Assembly (NCBI GenBank): GCA_964035575.1
Contig: OZ037861.1
Location: 1,514,337-1,578,336 of the forward strand
Origin: Rhynchopus sp. YZ270_cl-10
Taxonomy: Eukaryota > Euglenozoa > Diplonemea > Diplonemida > Diplonemidae
Direction: 5' to 3'
DNA: 64,000 bases
Positions 50,985 to 61,652 of the stretch are shown here, one piece after another (positions within the stretch are counted from its first letter, which is position 1; every line of letters starts with the position of its first letter). The translations under genes and the position numbers were made by a program. Below the pieces are notes generated by a model. It worked only from the letters and a program-made list of their open reading frames with translations. It did no database searches and was not told where the DNA came from.

Positions 50985-51139
50985 TAGGTGAAATGACCTA
51001 ATGCAGAGTGCAGCGGAACAGGGGAGACAAATAAAGTTTCCTGTACCATGCAACACCCAAGACACTTTTGCACAAGTGAAGCAAAAACAAGCTCAGAAAT
51101 AAAAAGCTCTTCAAAGGTTTTCCACCCAGACCCATTATT

Positions 51140-51258
51140 GGATTCGGCCATACTCTGGTGAATACACCTCATCCCGCCTGATTTGAGAAGTTAAGCACCA
51201 GCAGGCCTGGATAGTACTGGCGTGGGTGACCAGCTGGGAAGTCCGGGTGCTTGAATCC
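51140..51258 (+). rRNA. 5S ribosomal RNA, unit B (4 of 4)
   Basis: Copy of 22173-22291. Confidence 0.95.
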
Positions 51259-51341
51259 TTTTTTCCTTATTTGTGGTGTAACACACAGAAGTTGGTTGAA
51301 AAGTGAACTGATAGTATTCAGCGCAAAGCATGATTATTGAA

Positions 51342-51413
51342 GGGTATATAGCTCAGTGGTAGAGCATTCGGCTGCAGTCCGAACGGTCCCTGGTTCGAAC
51401 CCGGGTGTGCCCT
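51342..51413 (+). tRNA. tRNA-Cys(GCA), unit B
   Basis: Copy of 22375-22446. Confidence 0.95.
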
Positions 51414-51507
51414 CTCTTTTTTGTTTCAAGATTTTCTGTGTGTTACTTTTCCCCTTTTGGTTTTGAATTTCATCCCCACCTTGTAAAGATTCGTTTAAGA
51501 AATGTAA

Positions 51508-51580
51508 GGGGGTTTAGCTCAAATGGTAGAGCGCTCGCTCAGCATGCGAGAGGTAGAGGGATCGATACCCTCAATCTCCA
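51508..51580 (+). tRNA. tRNA-Ala(AGC), unit B
   Basis: Copy of 22541-22613, C33. Confidence 0.95.
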
Positions 51581-51671
51581 AACATTTTTTGGCTTGGAAA
51601 CACTGTTGTGATATTTCCAGATCTCAATTCTTTTTGGTACCAAAGAAAAAGAAGGAAGCGACAGAATTGTA

Positions 51672-51743
51672 TCTCCTATGGTGTAGTGGTTAGCACTCGA
51701 GACTCTGAATCTCGCGACCGCGGTTCGAATCCGCGTAGGAGAA
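51672..51743 (+). tRNA. tRNA-Gln(CTG), B/C junction
   Basis: Copy of 22705-22776. Confidence 0.95.
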
Positions 51744-51836
51744 CTTTCCTTTTTCTCCGTTTCGTCCCTTGTTATTCTCCTCTGTGACTGGTTGAAACGC
51801 ATTCCCACTTCCATATTCTTGTTGGCTTTTATTGAA

Positions 51837-51918
51837 GGCGAGATGGCCGAGTGGTCTAAGGCGCCAGGTTAAGGCCCTGGTCCCTTCGGGGGCGTGGGTT
51901 CAAACCCCACTCTCGTCA
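51837..51918 (+). tRNA. tRNA-Leu(AAG), unit C
   Basis: Copy of 22870-22951. Confidence 0.95.
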
Positions 51919-52007
51919 CTTGTTATTCTTTTTCATTTTCATTTTCAATCTATCCCTTTTGTTTTGTTTTCAAGATTGTGCAAAACACAAAAAGCACACT
52001 TGTCAGG

Positions 52008-52080
52008 TCCTCCTTGGCGCAGTCGGTAGCGCGTCAGGCTGTTAACCTGCAGGTCGTTGGTTCGAACCCAACAGGAGGAG
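52008..52080 (+). tRNA. tRNA-Asn(GTT), unit C
   Basis: Copy of 23041-23113. Confidence 0.95.
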
Positions 52081-52139
52081 ACTTTTTTCCCTTCTCAAAC
52101 CATTTTCTGTTCTTTGCAAAAGTCATAAAAAACTGGGAA

Positions 52140-52221
52140 GGCGAGATGGCCGAGCGGTCTAAGGCGCCAGGTTTAGGCCCTGGTCTCTTCGGAGGCGTGG
52201 GTTCAAACCCCACTCTCGTCA
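52140..52221 (+). tRNA. tRNA-Leu(TAG), unit C
   Basis: Copy of 23173-23254. Confidence 0.95.
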
Positions 52222-52285
52222 CGTTATTACCATTTTTCCGCAGAAAACCCACCTCTTGTGGAAAACAGTTCCGGTCATTATTGTA

Positions 52286-52358
52286 GCAGCTATCGTCTAG
52301 TGGTTAGGACGCTCGCCTCACACGCGAGAGATCGTCGGTTCAATCCCGACTAGCTGTA
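52286..52358 (+). tRNA. tRNA-Val(CAC), unit C
   Basis: Copy of 23319-23391. Confidence 0.95.
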
Positions 52359-52448
52359 ATTTCTTTTTGAACTTTCCTTCACATTTTCGTTCAATGCAAC
52401 GATCGAAAAGATGTCCCCATGCAGATAATAGTTTTGCCTACTATCAGA

Positions 52449-52520
52449 TCCGCTGTAGTATAGTGGTTAGAACAGCCGGCTCTCACCCGGCAGACCGGGG
52501 TTCAATTCCCCGCAGCGGAA
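52449..52520 (+). tRNA. tRNA-Glu(CTC), unit C
   Basis: Copy of 23482-23553. Confidence 0.95.
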
Positions 52521-52614
52521 AATACTTTTTTTTAGACCAAGTTTTGGAGAGAAGAATTTCTGACTTTTGAATATTAACGCCATCATGTAAATCTGGATGA
52601 AGAAAATAATCAGT

Positions 52615-52686
52615 GGCTTAGTGGTCTAGTGGCATGATTCTCGCTTCGGGTGCGAGAGGTCCAGGGTTCGATTCCCTGCTGAGCCC
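52615..52686 (+). tRNA. tRNA-Pro(CGG), unit C
   Basis: Copy of 23648-23719. Confidence 0.95.
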
Positions 52687-52900
52687 CTCTTTTTATTTAG
52701 GTAGTTTCTTGCTTGGGAATTGTTTAGAAAAATTATTTCCACATCTTTTCGACCACCAAAATCCCAAGATGAGGAAGTTTGGAAAAGTGCATTTTTGTGA
52801 AAGTATTTTGCCATATCTTTGTTGTCACCAAAATCCCAAGATAGTGAGAGAATCTTGAAAAATCATTTTCCATATTTTCACTTCCCAGTGAAAAAGAGAA

Positions 52901-52973
52901 TACCCATGGTGGGGATCGAACCCACAATCTTTCGCTTAGGAAGCGAACGCCTTATCCATTGGGCTACACGGGC
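52901..52973 (-). tRNA. tRNA-Arg(CCT), unit C
   Basis: Copy of 23934-24006. Confidence 0.95.
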
Positions 52974-53079
52974 CTAATAGTTTTACCTTCTTTCCTTTTC
53001 TCTGGGGTGGTCAAATTTAGGACAAGAGACTTTTCTGCATGACCACCCCACAATGATTCTTTGGTTTAAATGAATGTGA

Positions 53080-53152
53080 GCCTCCCTAGCTCAGTCGGTA
53101 GAGCGCAAGGCCCTTAACCTTGTGGTCGCGGGTTCGAGCCCCGCGGGAGGTG
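53080..53152 (+). tRNA. tRNA-Lys(CTT), unit C
   Basis: Copy of 24113-24185, C33. Confidence 0.93.
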
Positions 53153-53526
53153 CTTTTCTTTTTGAATGTTCACGATTTTGAGGCAAATGAAAACCAAAAA
53201 ATATTTCCTCCACTTGATCTCAGTTCTGTTTCGTTGGCAAGTTGAGAGTGGAATTTGGGTGAAAATATGTGTTTTCCGAACCAACACAGGACTCCCACCG
53301 ACCGGTGTAGGTTTTGCGTTCAACCAGGTGTGAACTGCTTCCACTCGCGAAAAGTGCCAGACCCTTTTGCTGGGGATAGCACGTTTCAGCCCCACAACTT
53401 ATCTCCTTTCTGGGCATGTCCAGTGTGCTCAGCTGCCGCTTCTTGGCGACTCACCAGTACAGAGTGGTGGAATCCAGCACAGAATGGAATGGCTGGGAAA
53501 TCCTTAGCAATCCATAATTCAGATGG

Positions 53527-53733
53527 AAAAACTCCTGACCCGGCTATTGAATTTTCGGATCATTTTCTCAGTCACAATGCAAGCACAGAATGGAAACCAA
53601 AACCAAGCACAGAATGGAACACGGCTATAAGACTCCAGCCATTCCATTCTGTGCTGGTTTTTCGTTTCCATTCTGTGCTTGCATTGTGACTGAGAAAATG
53701 ATCTGAAAATTCAATACCCGGGTCAGGAGTTTT
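53527..53733. repeat. Fold-back element, unit C
   Basis: Copy of 24560-24766. Confidence 0.75.
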
Positions 53734-53952
53734 TTTTTCCACTCCTAACAAATCCTTACAGTAAGCCTATAAGTCTCCAGCCATTCCATTCTGTGCTGGT
53801 TTTTGGAGCCCATTCTGTGAGCACTCGCTCGGGCCTGTACTGGAGTATAGCGGCCAGGCCATCTCCCTTCTGCGTTCCTGCCTGTCACATCCAGTGCTCA
53901 GTTGCTGCTTCTTCAGCACAACCGCATCACATCACATCACCAAAAAATAGAA

Positions 53953-54024
53953 AGGCAACTGGGGGGATCGAACCCCCGACCCTTGGTTTACAAGACCAAT
54001 GCTCTGCCACTGAGCTAAATCGCC
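53953..54024 (-). tRNA. tRNA-Thr(TGT), unit C
   Basis: Copy of 24986-25057. Confidence 0.94.
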
Positions 54025-54106
54025 GCTGATTAAGATGCTTTTGCTGTTTCTCCTGCGAAGAAGTTTTTCAAGACAACACAGAAAGGAAAGTGTGACAAAA
54101 AAGAAA

Positions 54107-54177
54107 TGACCCTAGACGGAATCGAACCGCCGTTGATGGATTTGGAATCCATAGTGCTACCGCTACACCATAGGGCC
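54107..54177 (-). tRNA. tRNA-Trp(CCA), unit C
   Basis: Copy of 25140-25210. Confidence 0.95.
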
Positions 54178-54262
54178 CATGATTTAGGGCTTCAATGCGT
54201 TTAGCATGAAGGTGGAAATTTTGCTGAAAATCCCACACAAAGGAAAAAGACACACAAAAAAG

Positions 54263-54335
54263 TGCGAGGTGCCAGGATCGAACTGACGACCTTAGGATTA
54301 TGGGACCTACGCGCTCCCGACTGCGCCAACCTCGC
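54263..54335 (-). tRNA. Elongator tRNA-Met(CAT), unit C
   Basis: Copy of 25296-25368, C33. Confidence 0.9.
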
Positions 54336-54459
54336 CTTGATATTATCGTATCATTAAGAAATACATGGGGTGCAAATTTCTACAGGTTTGCGTGGCAAAA
54401 AAAAATTTTTGAGTCAAAAAATTTTATGGGCTTCTGTGGAAACAATGACAGTTGTAGAA

Positions 54460-54543
54460 CCTCTCGTAGCTCAATTGGTAGAGCGCTCGACTGTAGAATA
54501 CTCGGTTATCGAGCGGTCGCTGGTTCGATTCCGGCCGAGAGGA
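54460..54543 (+). tRNA. tRNA-Tyr(GTA) with intron, unit C
   Basis: Copy of 25493-25576. Confidence 0.93.
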
Positions 54544-54621
54544 TTTTTTTTCGTTTTCGTGTTCCAGATTATTTTCTGCAAACAGATGACTGCCTAAAAA
54601 CAAAGAACGGTGAGAATTACA

Positions 54622-54703
54622 GCAGTCGTATCCAAGTGGTTACGGAGGTGGACTAGAAATCCATTGGGCTCTGCCCGCGCAGGTTCAAGTCCTGCCGACT
54701 GCG
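54622..54703 (+). tRNA. tRNA-Ser(AGA), unit C
   Basis: Copy of 25655-25736. Confidence 0.95.
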
Positions 54704-54801
54704 ATTCATTTTTTGTTCACGAATTTTCGTGCATTTTCGTCGTTTCTGTGCTCATTTTAGACCATTTTGATGCGCGAAATTAAATCAGAGTGAAGATTGT
54801 A

Positions 54802-54873
54802 TCCTCGGTAGTATAGAGGTCAGTATTTCCGCCTGTCACGCGGAAGACCCGGGTTCAATTCCCGGCCGGGGAA
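54802..54873 (+). tRNA. tRNA-Asp(GTC), unit C
   Basis: Copy of 25835-25906. Confidence 0.95.
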
Positions 54874-54935
54874 TTCTTTTTTGTACAGGGCTTACATTCA
54901 TTGTTTCGTTTCTTTTCTGATGAAAATCAAATCAG

Positions 54936-55008
54936 GCCCCGTTGGCGCAATGGATAGCGCGTTGGACTTCGAATCCAAAGGTTGCGGGTTCGAGTCCCGC
55001 ACGGGGTT
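54936..55008 (+). tRNA. tRNA-Arg(TCG), unit C
   Basis: Copy of 25969-26041. Confidence 0.95.
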
Positions 55009-55278
55009 AACTTTTTGAACATTGTTTTTTTGAACTTTTTTGAAAACACAAAAAAGTGAGGTTGGTGTCAAGTGAAATCACAGTGGAACAACAGATACAA
55101 ATTTGGGTCCAGTGGGAAGGGGTCTCCCAGGAATTTTGGATTTTTTGGCAGTCAACCCATCCAGAAGAACCTTAAAAAATCTTGGGAAAAACTTGAAAAC
55201 TGGAAATTCTTTGAAAAGCTGACATTTCAGAATTTTTTTCTGAACATGAAAATTTTGCTTCCTCCTAAAAAAAAGAAC

Positions 55279-55350
55279 TGCACTTACCGGGAGTCGAACC
55301 CGGGCCGCTCGCTTGGAAGGCGAGAATACTAACCGTTATACCATAAGTGC
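55279..55350 (-). tRNA. tRNA-Gly(TCC), unit C
   Basis: Copy of 26312-26383. Confidence 0.95.
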
Positions 55351-55439
55351 TGTTACTTTCATGCAAAGTGTTTTCTTTGTGGGGGGCAATTTCAAAATAA
55401 AAAAAATTTGAAATTGTTCAAATTGCCCAAAAAAAGAAG

Positions 55440-55511
55440 CAACCGTGGCAGGACTCGAACCTGCAACCGCCTGATCCGTGGTCAGGCGCTCTTCCATTGA
55501 GCCACACGGTC
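55440..55511 (-). tRNA. tRNA-Arg(ACG), unit C
   Basis: Copy of 26473-26544. Confidence 0.9.
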
Positions 55512-55598
55512 CATGTCTTTAGGCAATAGTATTTTTTATGTGGCCTGCATATTTTTGGAGTTGGAAAAAATGAAAATGGTTGATTGTACAGCTAAAAA

Positions 55599-55670
55599 AG
55601 CGGTTACCGAGAATTGAACTCGGGTCTCCCGTGCCACAAACGGGTGTTCTAACCACTAAACCATAACCGC
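55599..55670 (-). tRNA. tRNA-His(GTG), unit C
   Basis: Copy of 26632-26703. Confidence 0.95.
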
Positions 55671-55786
55671 TTGAATACTCCCACTTATTGGGATCTCAGA
55701 AAGGGTTTTATTTCCCGGGACATTGTGAAATATTTTTCAACTATGCAACGAGCGGCAACTCGAGCACAATTTCGACTAATATCGTA

Positions 55787-57272
55787 GCGTAATTGGTCTA
55801 GTGGTAGAATGGGGTGACCATGACTTACATGTTTTGGGATCCACTTACATGTTTTGGGAAAAACATGACTTACATGTTTATGGTGGGAAACTTACATGTT
55901 TATGGATTTTCAGGTTGACCCACTTACAGGCCAAAAAATTTTTTCTACACAAAAAAAATTTTTCTTCAGAAAAAGCTCGTTCGAAAAAAAAATTTTTTTT
56001 TTTGCCTGTGAAAAATTTCTTATGAAGACCTCTGGCAAAATTTTTGTGTCTGTGTGCAAAGTGTTTTACCCTTAGTCCGTGGGGAAGGATACTGATGGTG
56101 TTCACCCACATAACATAGCACACGAGCCAGCTAAGTAACTGTCCCCCGAGAACCCTATCAGCCACACGAACCAGATAACGCAACCTAGAACCAGCAGGTT
56201 CCCGCGCACCCGCACCCACCAGCCAGCTTATTAACCCACGAACCAGATAACGTTGCCCGAACCCCGCGCACCCGCACCACCACACCAGCCGGATAACGCA
56301 ACCTAGAACCAGCAGGTTCCCGCGCACCCGCACCCACCAGCCAGCTTATTAACCACACCAGCCAGATAACGTTGCCCGAACCCCGCGCACCCGCACAACC
56401 ACACGAACCAGCTAGGGACCGCAAACCCGCGCACCCGTCAACCCGCACACCCGCACAACCACACCAGCCAGATAACGCAACCTAGAACCAGCAGGTTCCC
56501 GCGCACCCGCACCCACCAGCCAGCTTATTAACCCACGAACCAGATAACGTTGCCCGAACCCCGCGCACCCGCACTACCACACCAGCCAGATAACGCAACC
56601 TCGAACCCGCAAACCCGCGCACCCGCAAACCCGCAAACCCGCACAACCACCAGTCAGATAACGTAACCTAGAACCAGATAACGTTGCCCGAACCCCGCAC
56701 ACCCGCACAACCACACCAGCCAGATAACGCAACCTCGAACCCGCAAACCTGCGCACCCGCAAACCCGCAAACCCGCACAACCACCAGTCAGATAACGTAA
56801 CCTAGAACCCGCATTTGGTCAGGACCTCTTCAGAAAAACTGTGTGAGAAGTATGAGACAGTGTAGCCGAGTGGTTACCACGCAGGTAAAATTTTTCTTAT
56901 GGTAGCGGGTTCAACCCCCGAGACAAGTCAGTTTTTGGCTAAGTGGCAGAAATATGTTCCCGACCCGGGTATTGAATGTCGACCTGACCTCAAAAAAAAA
57001 CTGACTTACATGTTTATGAAAAACATGACTTACATGGTTATGAACCGGCAAAAATCTCAACATGACTTACATGGTTATGAAAAACATGACTTACATGTTT
57101 ATTTGTACACAAAAATCCCCGGCTTAATAAACATGTAAGTCATGTTTTTCATAAACATGTAAGTCAGTTTTTTCCATAAACATGTAAGTTTTCCCATAAC
57201 CATGTAAGTCAGTATGGCCTAGAATGGCCCCCCGCCACGGGGTCGGCCCGGGTTCGATTCCCGGATTACGCA
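55787..57272 (+). pseudogene. tRNA-Gly(GCC) split by transposon, unit C
   Basis: Same disruption as 26820-28305; target copies at 55805-55812 and 57220-57227. The insertion predates the B/C duplication. Confidence 0.97.
55813..57219 (+). mobile_element. tRNA-invading DNA transposon, unit C
   Basis: 1,407 bp, copy of 26846-28252 made by cluster duplication, not by a new insertion. tRNA-like segment at 56856-56927. Confidence 0.95.
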
Positions 57273-57485
57273 CTCTCTTTTTGCGATTGGAAAAAGCAAA
57301 ACAATATGGTTTCGGACAGTTTCAGGTCGGTCACAAACTCGTTCAAAACGAAAAAGTGGAAATGATATGTACTCTTTCTTGTGTAAGGATTCTTAGTGGA
57401 GAAAGAATTTTTTTGTCTGATGCGGGTTTTTGCTCGACATAGTAAGTCAGTTCAGTCACAACTTCCGTCACAATCGAAAAAAAAT

Positions 57486-57799
57486 TTGACTCACATGTTT
57501 ATAAACCCATACTGACTTACATGTTTATTTGTTCACAAAAATCCCAGTTCATAAACATGTAAGTCAGTATGGCCGCTCTGGTGGCCACATGTTTTTGGGT
57601 TAACTTACGTGTTTATGAAAAACCTGACTTACATGTTTATTTGTTCACAAAATTCCCTGGGTTAATAACCATGTAAGTCAGGTTTTTCATAACCATGTAA
57701 GTCAGGTTGGGACTACGACATGTTCATAAACCCAACCTGACTTACATGTTTATTTCTTCACAAAATTCCCAGTAAATAAACATGTAAGTCAGTATGGCC
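57486..57799. repeat. Fold-back repeat cluster, unit C
   Basis: Copy of 2455-2768. Confidence 0.7.
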
Positions 57800-57841
57800 G
57801 GTGCGCTGGTCAGAGGTAATATGATCATCAGGTTTGCGGGC

Positions 57842-57971
57842 CGACCCCCCTGTGCGCCCGATTAGGGACCCCCCTGTGCGCCCGATTAGGAATCCCCCTG
57901 TGCGCCCGATTAGGGACCCCCTGTGCGCCCGATTAGCCTACCCCCCTGTGCGCCCGATTAGGAATCCCCCT
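57842..57971 (+). repeat. Tandem ~21-22-bp repeat, unit C
   Basis: Copy of 2811-2940. Confidence 0.85.
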
Positions 57972-58448
57972 AGTCACTGTGACCAGGTGCCCCTACTAAT
58001 ATGCCTTACCAATATGGCCTGGGCTGTGGTATGTCGGGTGTACTACATGCTGGGACCTAAAGAGGAACCACATGCTGGAACACGGCTTTAAGCCCCCACC
58101 CATTTCAGCTGTGGTTCCTACTGTGCCCAGTCACTGTGACCAGGTGCCTGGTCAGATCTGACCAGGTACCCTTACTAATATGCCTGACCAATATGGCCAG
58201 GGGTGGTATGTCGGGTGCACAAGGGAGTTTCACGATGGGTTATCTTATGCACAGGTACAGTGGATGTAGAAAACCCACAAACCCATTGTGTGTGGGTTTT
58301 CTGGCATAGGACTGTATGGAAAGTGCACGGGTCCACCACAGTACAACCAGTCATGCACCAAGGGACACTGGCTGTTTTATCACTTTTTGAACTTTTTTAG
58401 ACACTGCCAAACCTTCTCCATAATCTGAGATCTTGGGAAACAAGATAA

Positions 58449-58520
58449 GCTCGCGTGGCGCAATGGAAGCGCGTCGGTTCCCGACGCCGGAGGTTGCGGG
58501 TTCGATCCCCGCCGCGAGTA
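58449..58520 (+). tRNA. tRNA-Arg(CCG), unit C
   Basis: Copy of 3418-3489, C33. Confidence 0.8.
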
Positions 58521-58657
58521 CTTTTTATTCATTCCAAAATATTTTTAGATTTCCTTCTTCTCAGAGATTTCTTGTCACAAAACTTTGCCAAATTGAAAAT
58601 TCAGAAATGCGAAAATATCAAAAAACAGCTCCGAAATTTGAAAGCAATCAAAAAGGA

Positions 58658-58729
58658 TTCCCCCTCCGGGGTTTGAACCCGGGTCGCCTGGGTGAAAGCC
58701 AGGTATACTAACCACTGTACTAAAGGGGA
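58658..58729 (-). tRNA. tRNA-Glu(TTC), unit C
   Basis: Copy of 3627-3698. Confidence 0.95.
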
Positions 58730-58832
58730 GGTGATACTTAGGCACAATCCAAAAAGGGTACTTTTGTGCAAGCTACACGGAGTTTCAAACGAAAAAAAAA
58801 AAAAAATGAAAAATGAAAATCCAAAAAGACAA

Positions 58833-58904
58833 GGGCTCGGCGGGGAATTGAACCCCGGACCTCTCGCACCCTAAGCGAGAATCATGCCACTAGACCACCG
58901 AGCC
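58833..58904 (-). tRNA. tRNA-Pro(AGG), unit C
   Basis: Copy of 3802-3873. Confidence 0.95.
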
Positions 58905-59018
58905 ACGAATTCTCTCGCATTCTCTTCGTAACGCGGCCATATGTTTCCATCATTCCTTGTGTGTGTTTTCGTTTTGAATAAGGTCCCCATGTAAATGCTG
59001 TCTTCGCTAACAATCAGA

Positions 59019-59091
59019 TCCTCCTTGGCGCAGTCGGTAGCGCGTCAGGCTGTTAACCTGCAGGTCGTTGGTTCGAACCCAACAGGAGGAG
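59019..59091 (+). tRNA. tRNA-Asn(GTT), unit C second gene
   Basis: Copy of 3988-4060. Confidence 0.95.
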
Positions 59092-59345
59092 ATTTTTCAT
59101 TTTTTTGAGTTTTTGACTCTATTTTTTAATTTTGAGCTAAAAATCAACGTTGTGTGTCATCTTGATGTTGAAACTATTTTTCAGGATTTCCAAGGTTGTC
59201 TCATCAAAAAAACCAAACATCTTGAATGCTGTCCTAACTTGGAGATTCGTTACCTGAAGATAAAACAGATTTTGTCAGGTTTTTTTTGAGTTTGAAAAAG
59301 TTCAGAAAAGAATGAAAAAAGGGATCAATGCAGTGTATAAAAAAA

Positions 59346-59427
59346 CGCGAACGGCAAGGTTCGAACTTGCGCATGCAGAGCACACTCGCTTAGCAGGCGA
59401 GCCCCGTAACCACTTGGGTACGTCCGC
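59346..59427 (-). tRNA. tRNA-Ser(GCT), unit C
   Basis: Copy of 4315-4396. Confidence 0.95.
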
Positions 59428-59644
59428 TTAATTACCTGTCAGTACTTAGGACGAAGCTTGTACTTTGTTTAATGACACGTTAGTGATCACTGTGGTCACG
59501 AAAAATCATCGCAATTGTGACCACCAAAAAAAATTTTTTGGGCACGATTTCGCACGCTGGTGAGCTCATTGCACAACGACCGACACACCATGTTTTCCAA
59601 CAAATAAAAAAAATTCAGAAAAATTCAGGTATCAATACAAAAAG

Positions 59645-59717
59645 CACCTCCCGCGGGGCTCGAACCCGCGACCACAAGGTTAAGGGCCTTGCGCTCTACC
59701 GACTGAGCTAGGGAGGC
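59645..59717 (-). tRNA. tRNA-Lys(CTT), unit C first-type locus
   Basis: Copy of 4614-4686, C33. Confidence 0.93.
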
Positions 59718-59819
59718 TCATATTAACTTAAATCAAAGAATCAACGTGGGGTACTTGTGTGTACCTGCAACCACCAAATTTTCCATCGTTGTTGTGTGAA
59801 CAAAAGGATCCGGATTATC

Positions 59820-59891
59820 TCTCCTATGGTGTAGTGGTTAGCACCCTGGACTTTGAATCCAGTAGCCGCGGTTCAAACCCGCGTGGGAGAA
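59820..59891 (+). tRNA. tRNA-Gln(TTG), unit C
   Basis: Copy of 4789-4860. Confidence 0.95.
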
Positions 59892-60006
59892 CTTTTCTTT
59901 TTCCAAGTGTTTTCAACATTTTTTGGAGCTTTGTCACACACATCTTCAATCTTTGCATTTGATGGCAAAAGCATAAATCACAGAAATCAAACGAAAAGGT
60001 AAAGAA

Positions 60007-60088
60007 CGCTGACGGCAGGGTTCGAACCTGCGCGGGCAGAGCCCAGTGGATTTCAAGTCCACCTCCGTAACCACTTGGATACGTCAGC
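60007..60088 (-). tRNA. tRNA-Ser(TGA), unit C
   Basis: Copy of 4976-5057. Confidence 0.95.
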
Positions 60089-60164
60089 ATAGTTGAGGAA
60101 GCACAACGCCCCAGATCCTGAAAATGAGCACAAAAAAGAGAATCCAATCAATCCAAAAAGTAGG

Positions 60165-60236
60165 CACCCGCCGTGGGGATCGAACCCACGACCATTGGAT
60201 TAAAAGTCCAACGCTCTACCGCTGAGCTAGGCGGGC
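60165..60236 (-). tRNA. tRNA-Lys(TTT), unit C
   Basis: Copy of 5134-5205. Confidence 0.95.
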
Positions 60237-60349
60237 ATTCGTTTTAAAGGAAAGAGTCAATTTCAAGGCTTGTTGCGTTCTTGAAAAAAATTTACAAAAA
60301 GACGAACAGAATGTGCCCCAAGTACGTCTCCTTGAGGGACATTTATCAG

Positions 60350-60421
60350 GGGCGTTTAGCTCAGTGGTAGAGCGCCCGTTCTGCATACGGGAGGCCGAGG
60401 GTTCGAACCCCTCAATGTCCA
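60350..60421 (+). tRNA. tRNA-Ala(TGC), unit C
   Basis: Copy of 5319-5390, C33. Confidence 0.95.
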
Positions 60422-60510
60422 TTTTTTTGCCATATTTTGTTGATTATTTTTTGGTTGGGCCAGTCAAATACACAAAAATATGAACTGACATCATTGTGCA
60501 GTGCCTGCGA

Positions 60511-61141
60511 TGAGGATGTGTGTGATGGTCCAATTGGCGAGTCTGACCTTATAATGCGTTCAGGAACATCCAAATGACCCATTTTCCCAACGTTTTCACA
60601 TTTTTGAGCATTTTGCTATTACGCAATAGTGGTACAATAGGCATTTTACTGGGTCATTTTAACCAACTCTATCAGGACACTTCTGATGCTCCAATTGGCG
60701 ATTCTGACCTCATAATGGCTTCATGAGCAGCCGAATAACCCGATTTCCCAATATTTTCACATTTTTGAACATTTTGCCATTCGTGGAATGGTGGCACAAA
60801 AGTCATTTTAGTGGGTCATTTTCGCCAACTCGATCAGGGCACTTCTGGTGCTCCAATTTGCGGTTCTGACCTCATAATGGATTCAAGAGCACCCAAATAA
60901 CCCATTTTCCCAACGTTTTCACATTTTAGACTATTTTTGCTATTGCGGAATGGCAGTACAATAGGCAGTTTACTGGGTCATTTTCGCCAACTCGATCAGG
61001 ATACTTCTGATGCTCTAATCACATCGTTTAACCTCATAATGCATTCAGGAGCACTCAAATAACCCATTTTCCCAATGTTTTCGCATTTTTGACCACTTTG
61101 CTGTTGCAGAGTATCAGTAAGATGAGGTCATGCAAATACAG
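60511..61141 (+). repeat. ~162-bp spacer repeat array, unit C
   Basis: Copy of 5480-6110. Confidence 0.85.
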
Positions 61142-61206
61142 TTTTGTGCACAATAGAAAAAAATAGTGTGTACCCCAGCTTGGCGATTCCTTTCGTCATT
61201 ATTGTC

Positions 61207-61279
61207 GGTCGTGTAGCTCAGTCGGTAGAGCATTGGTCTAATAAGCCAACGGTCCCAGGTTCGAGCCCTGTCACGACCA
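61207..61279 (+). tRNA. tRNA-Ile(AAT), unit C
   Basis: Copy of 6176-6248. Confidence 0.95.
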
Positions 61280-61357
61280 ATACTTTTTCTACTACTTTGA
61301 CTTCATTCACTTCAAAAAATGTTGGCCGTGTAAAAAATATGCATACCCTAAAACAAG

Positions 61358-61364
61358 GCCTCTT

Positions 61365-61413
<49 letters not shown>

Positions 61414-61430
61414 AATCCCAGGTGGAGGCA
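61358..61430 (+). tRNA. tRNA-Phe(GAA), unit C, last gene before the satellite
   Basis: Copy of 6327-6399; the unit breaks off about 220 bp downstream. Confidence 0.93.
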
Positions 61431-61652
61431 CTTCTCTTTTTTTTCCCCTCAGCTCTAATAACAATTTTCAAGGTGCGCTGTGTTACCACATTGAAAAAGT
61501 GCGCTGTGCTACTACATTGGAAAAGTGCGCTGTGCTACTACATCCCAATTTTTTGGACGAAATTTTTTTGGTATGTCGGGCACACAGCGCAGACCCCGAT
61601 ATGGGCGCACAGAACCCCCCCCATTGTGGGCGCACAGAACAGGCCCTCCGTT

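Larger units (their letters stand above)
22749..51715 (+). repeat. Tandem small-RNA gene cluster, unit B (complete)
   Basis: Complete 28,967-bp unit with 48 tRNA loci (three split by transposons), four 5S genes, five SL genes, U1/U2/U4/U5/U6, 7SL and several unassigned RNA candidates. From about 11.9 kb to 32.7 kb the sequence recurs at 40.8-61.65 kb with a constant shift, so no indels are visible there. Confidence 0.9.
51716..61652 (+). repeat. Tandem small-RNA gene cluster, unit C (truncated)
   Basis: Third copy, shifted 28,967 bp from unit B. It shares unit B's transposon in tRNA-Gly(GCC). It breaks off inside the spacer after tRNA-Phe, where an 8-bp satellite array begins. Confidence 0.9.
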
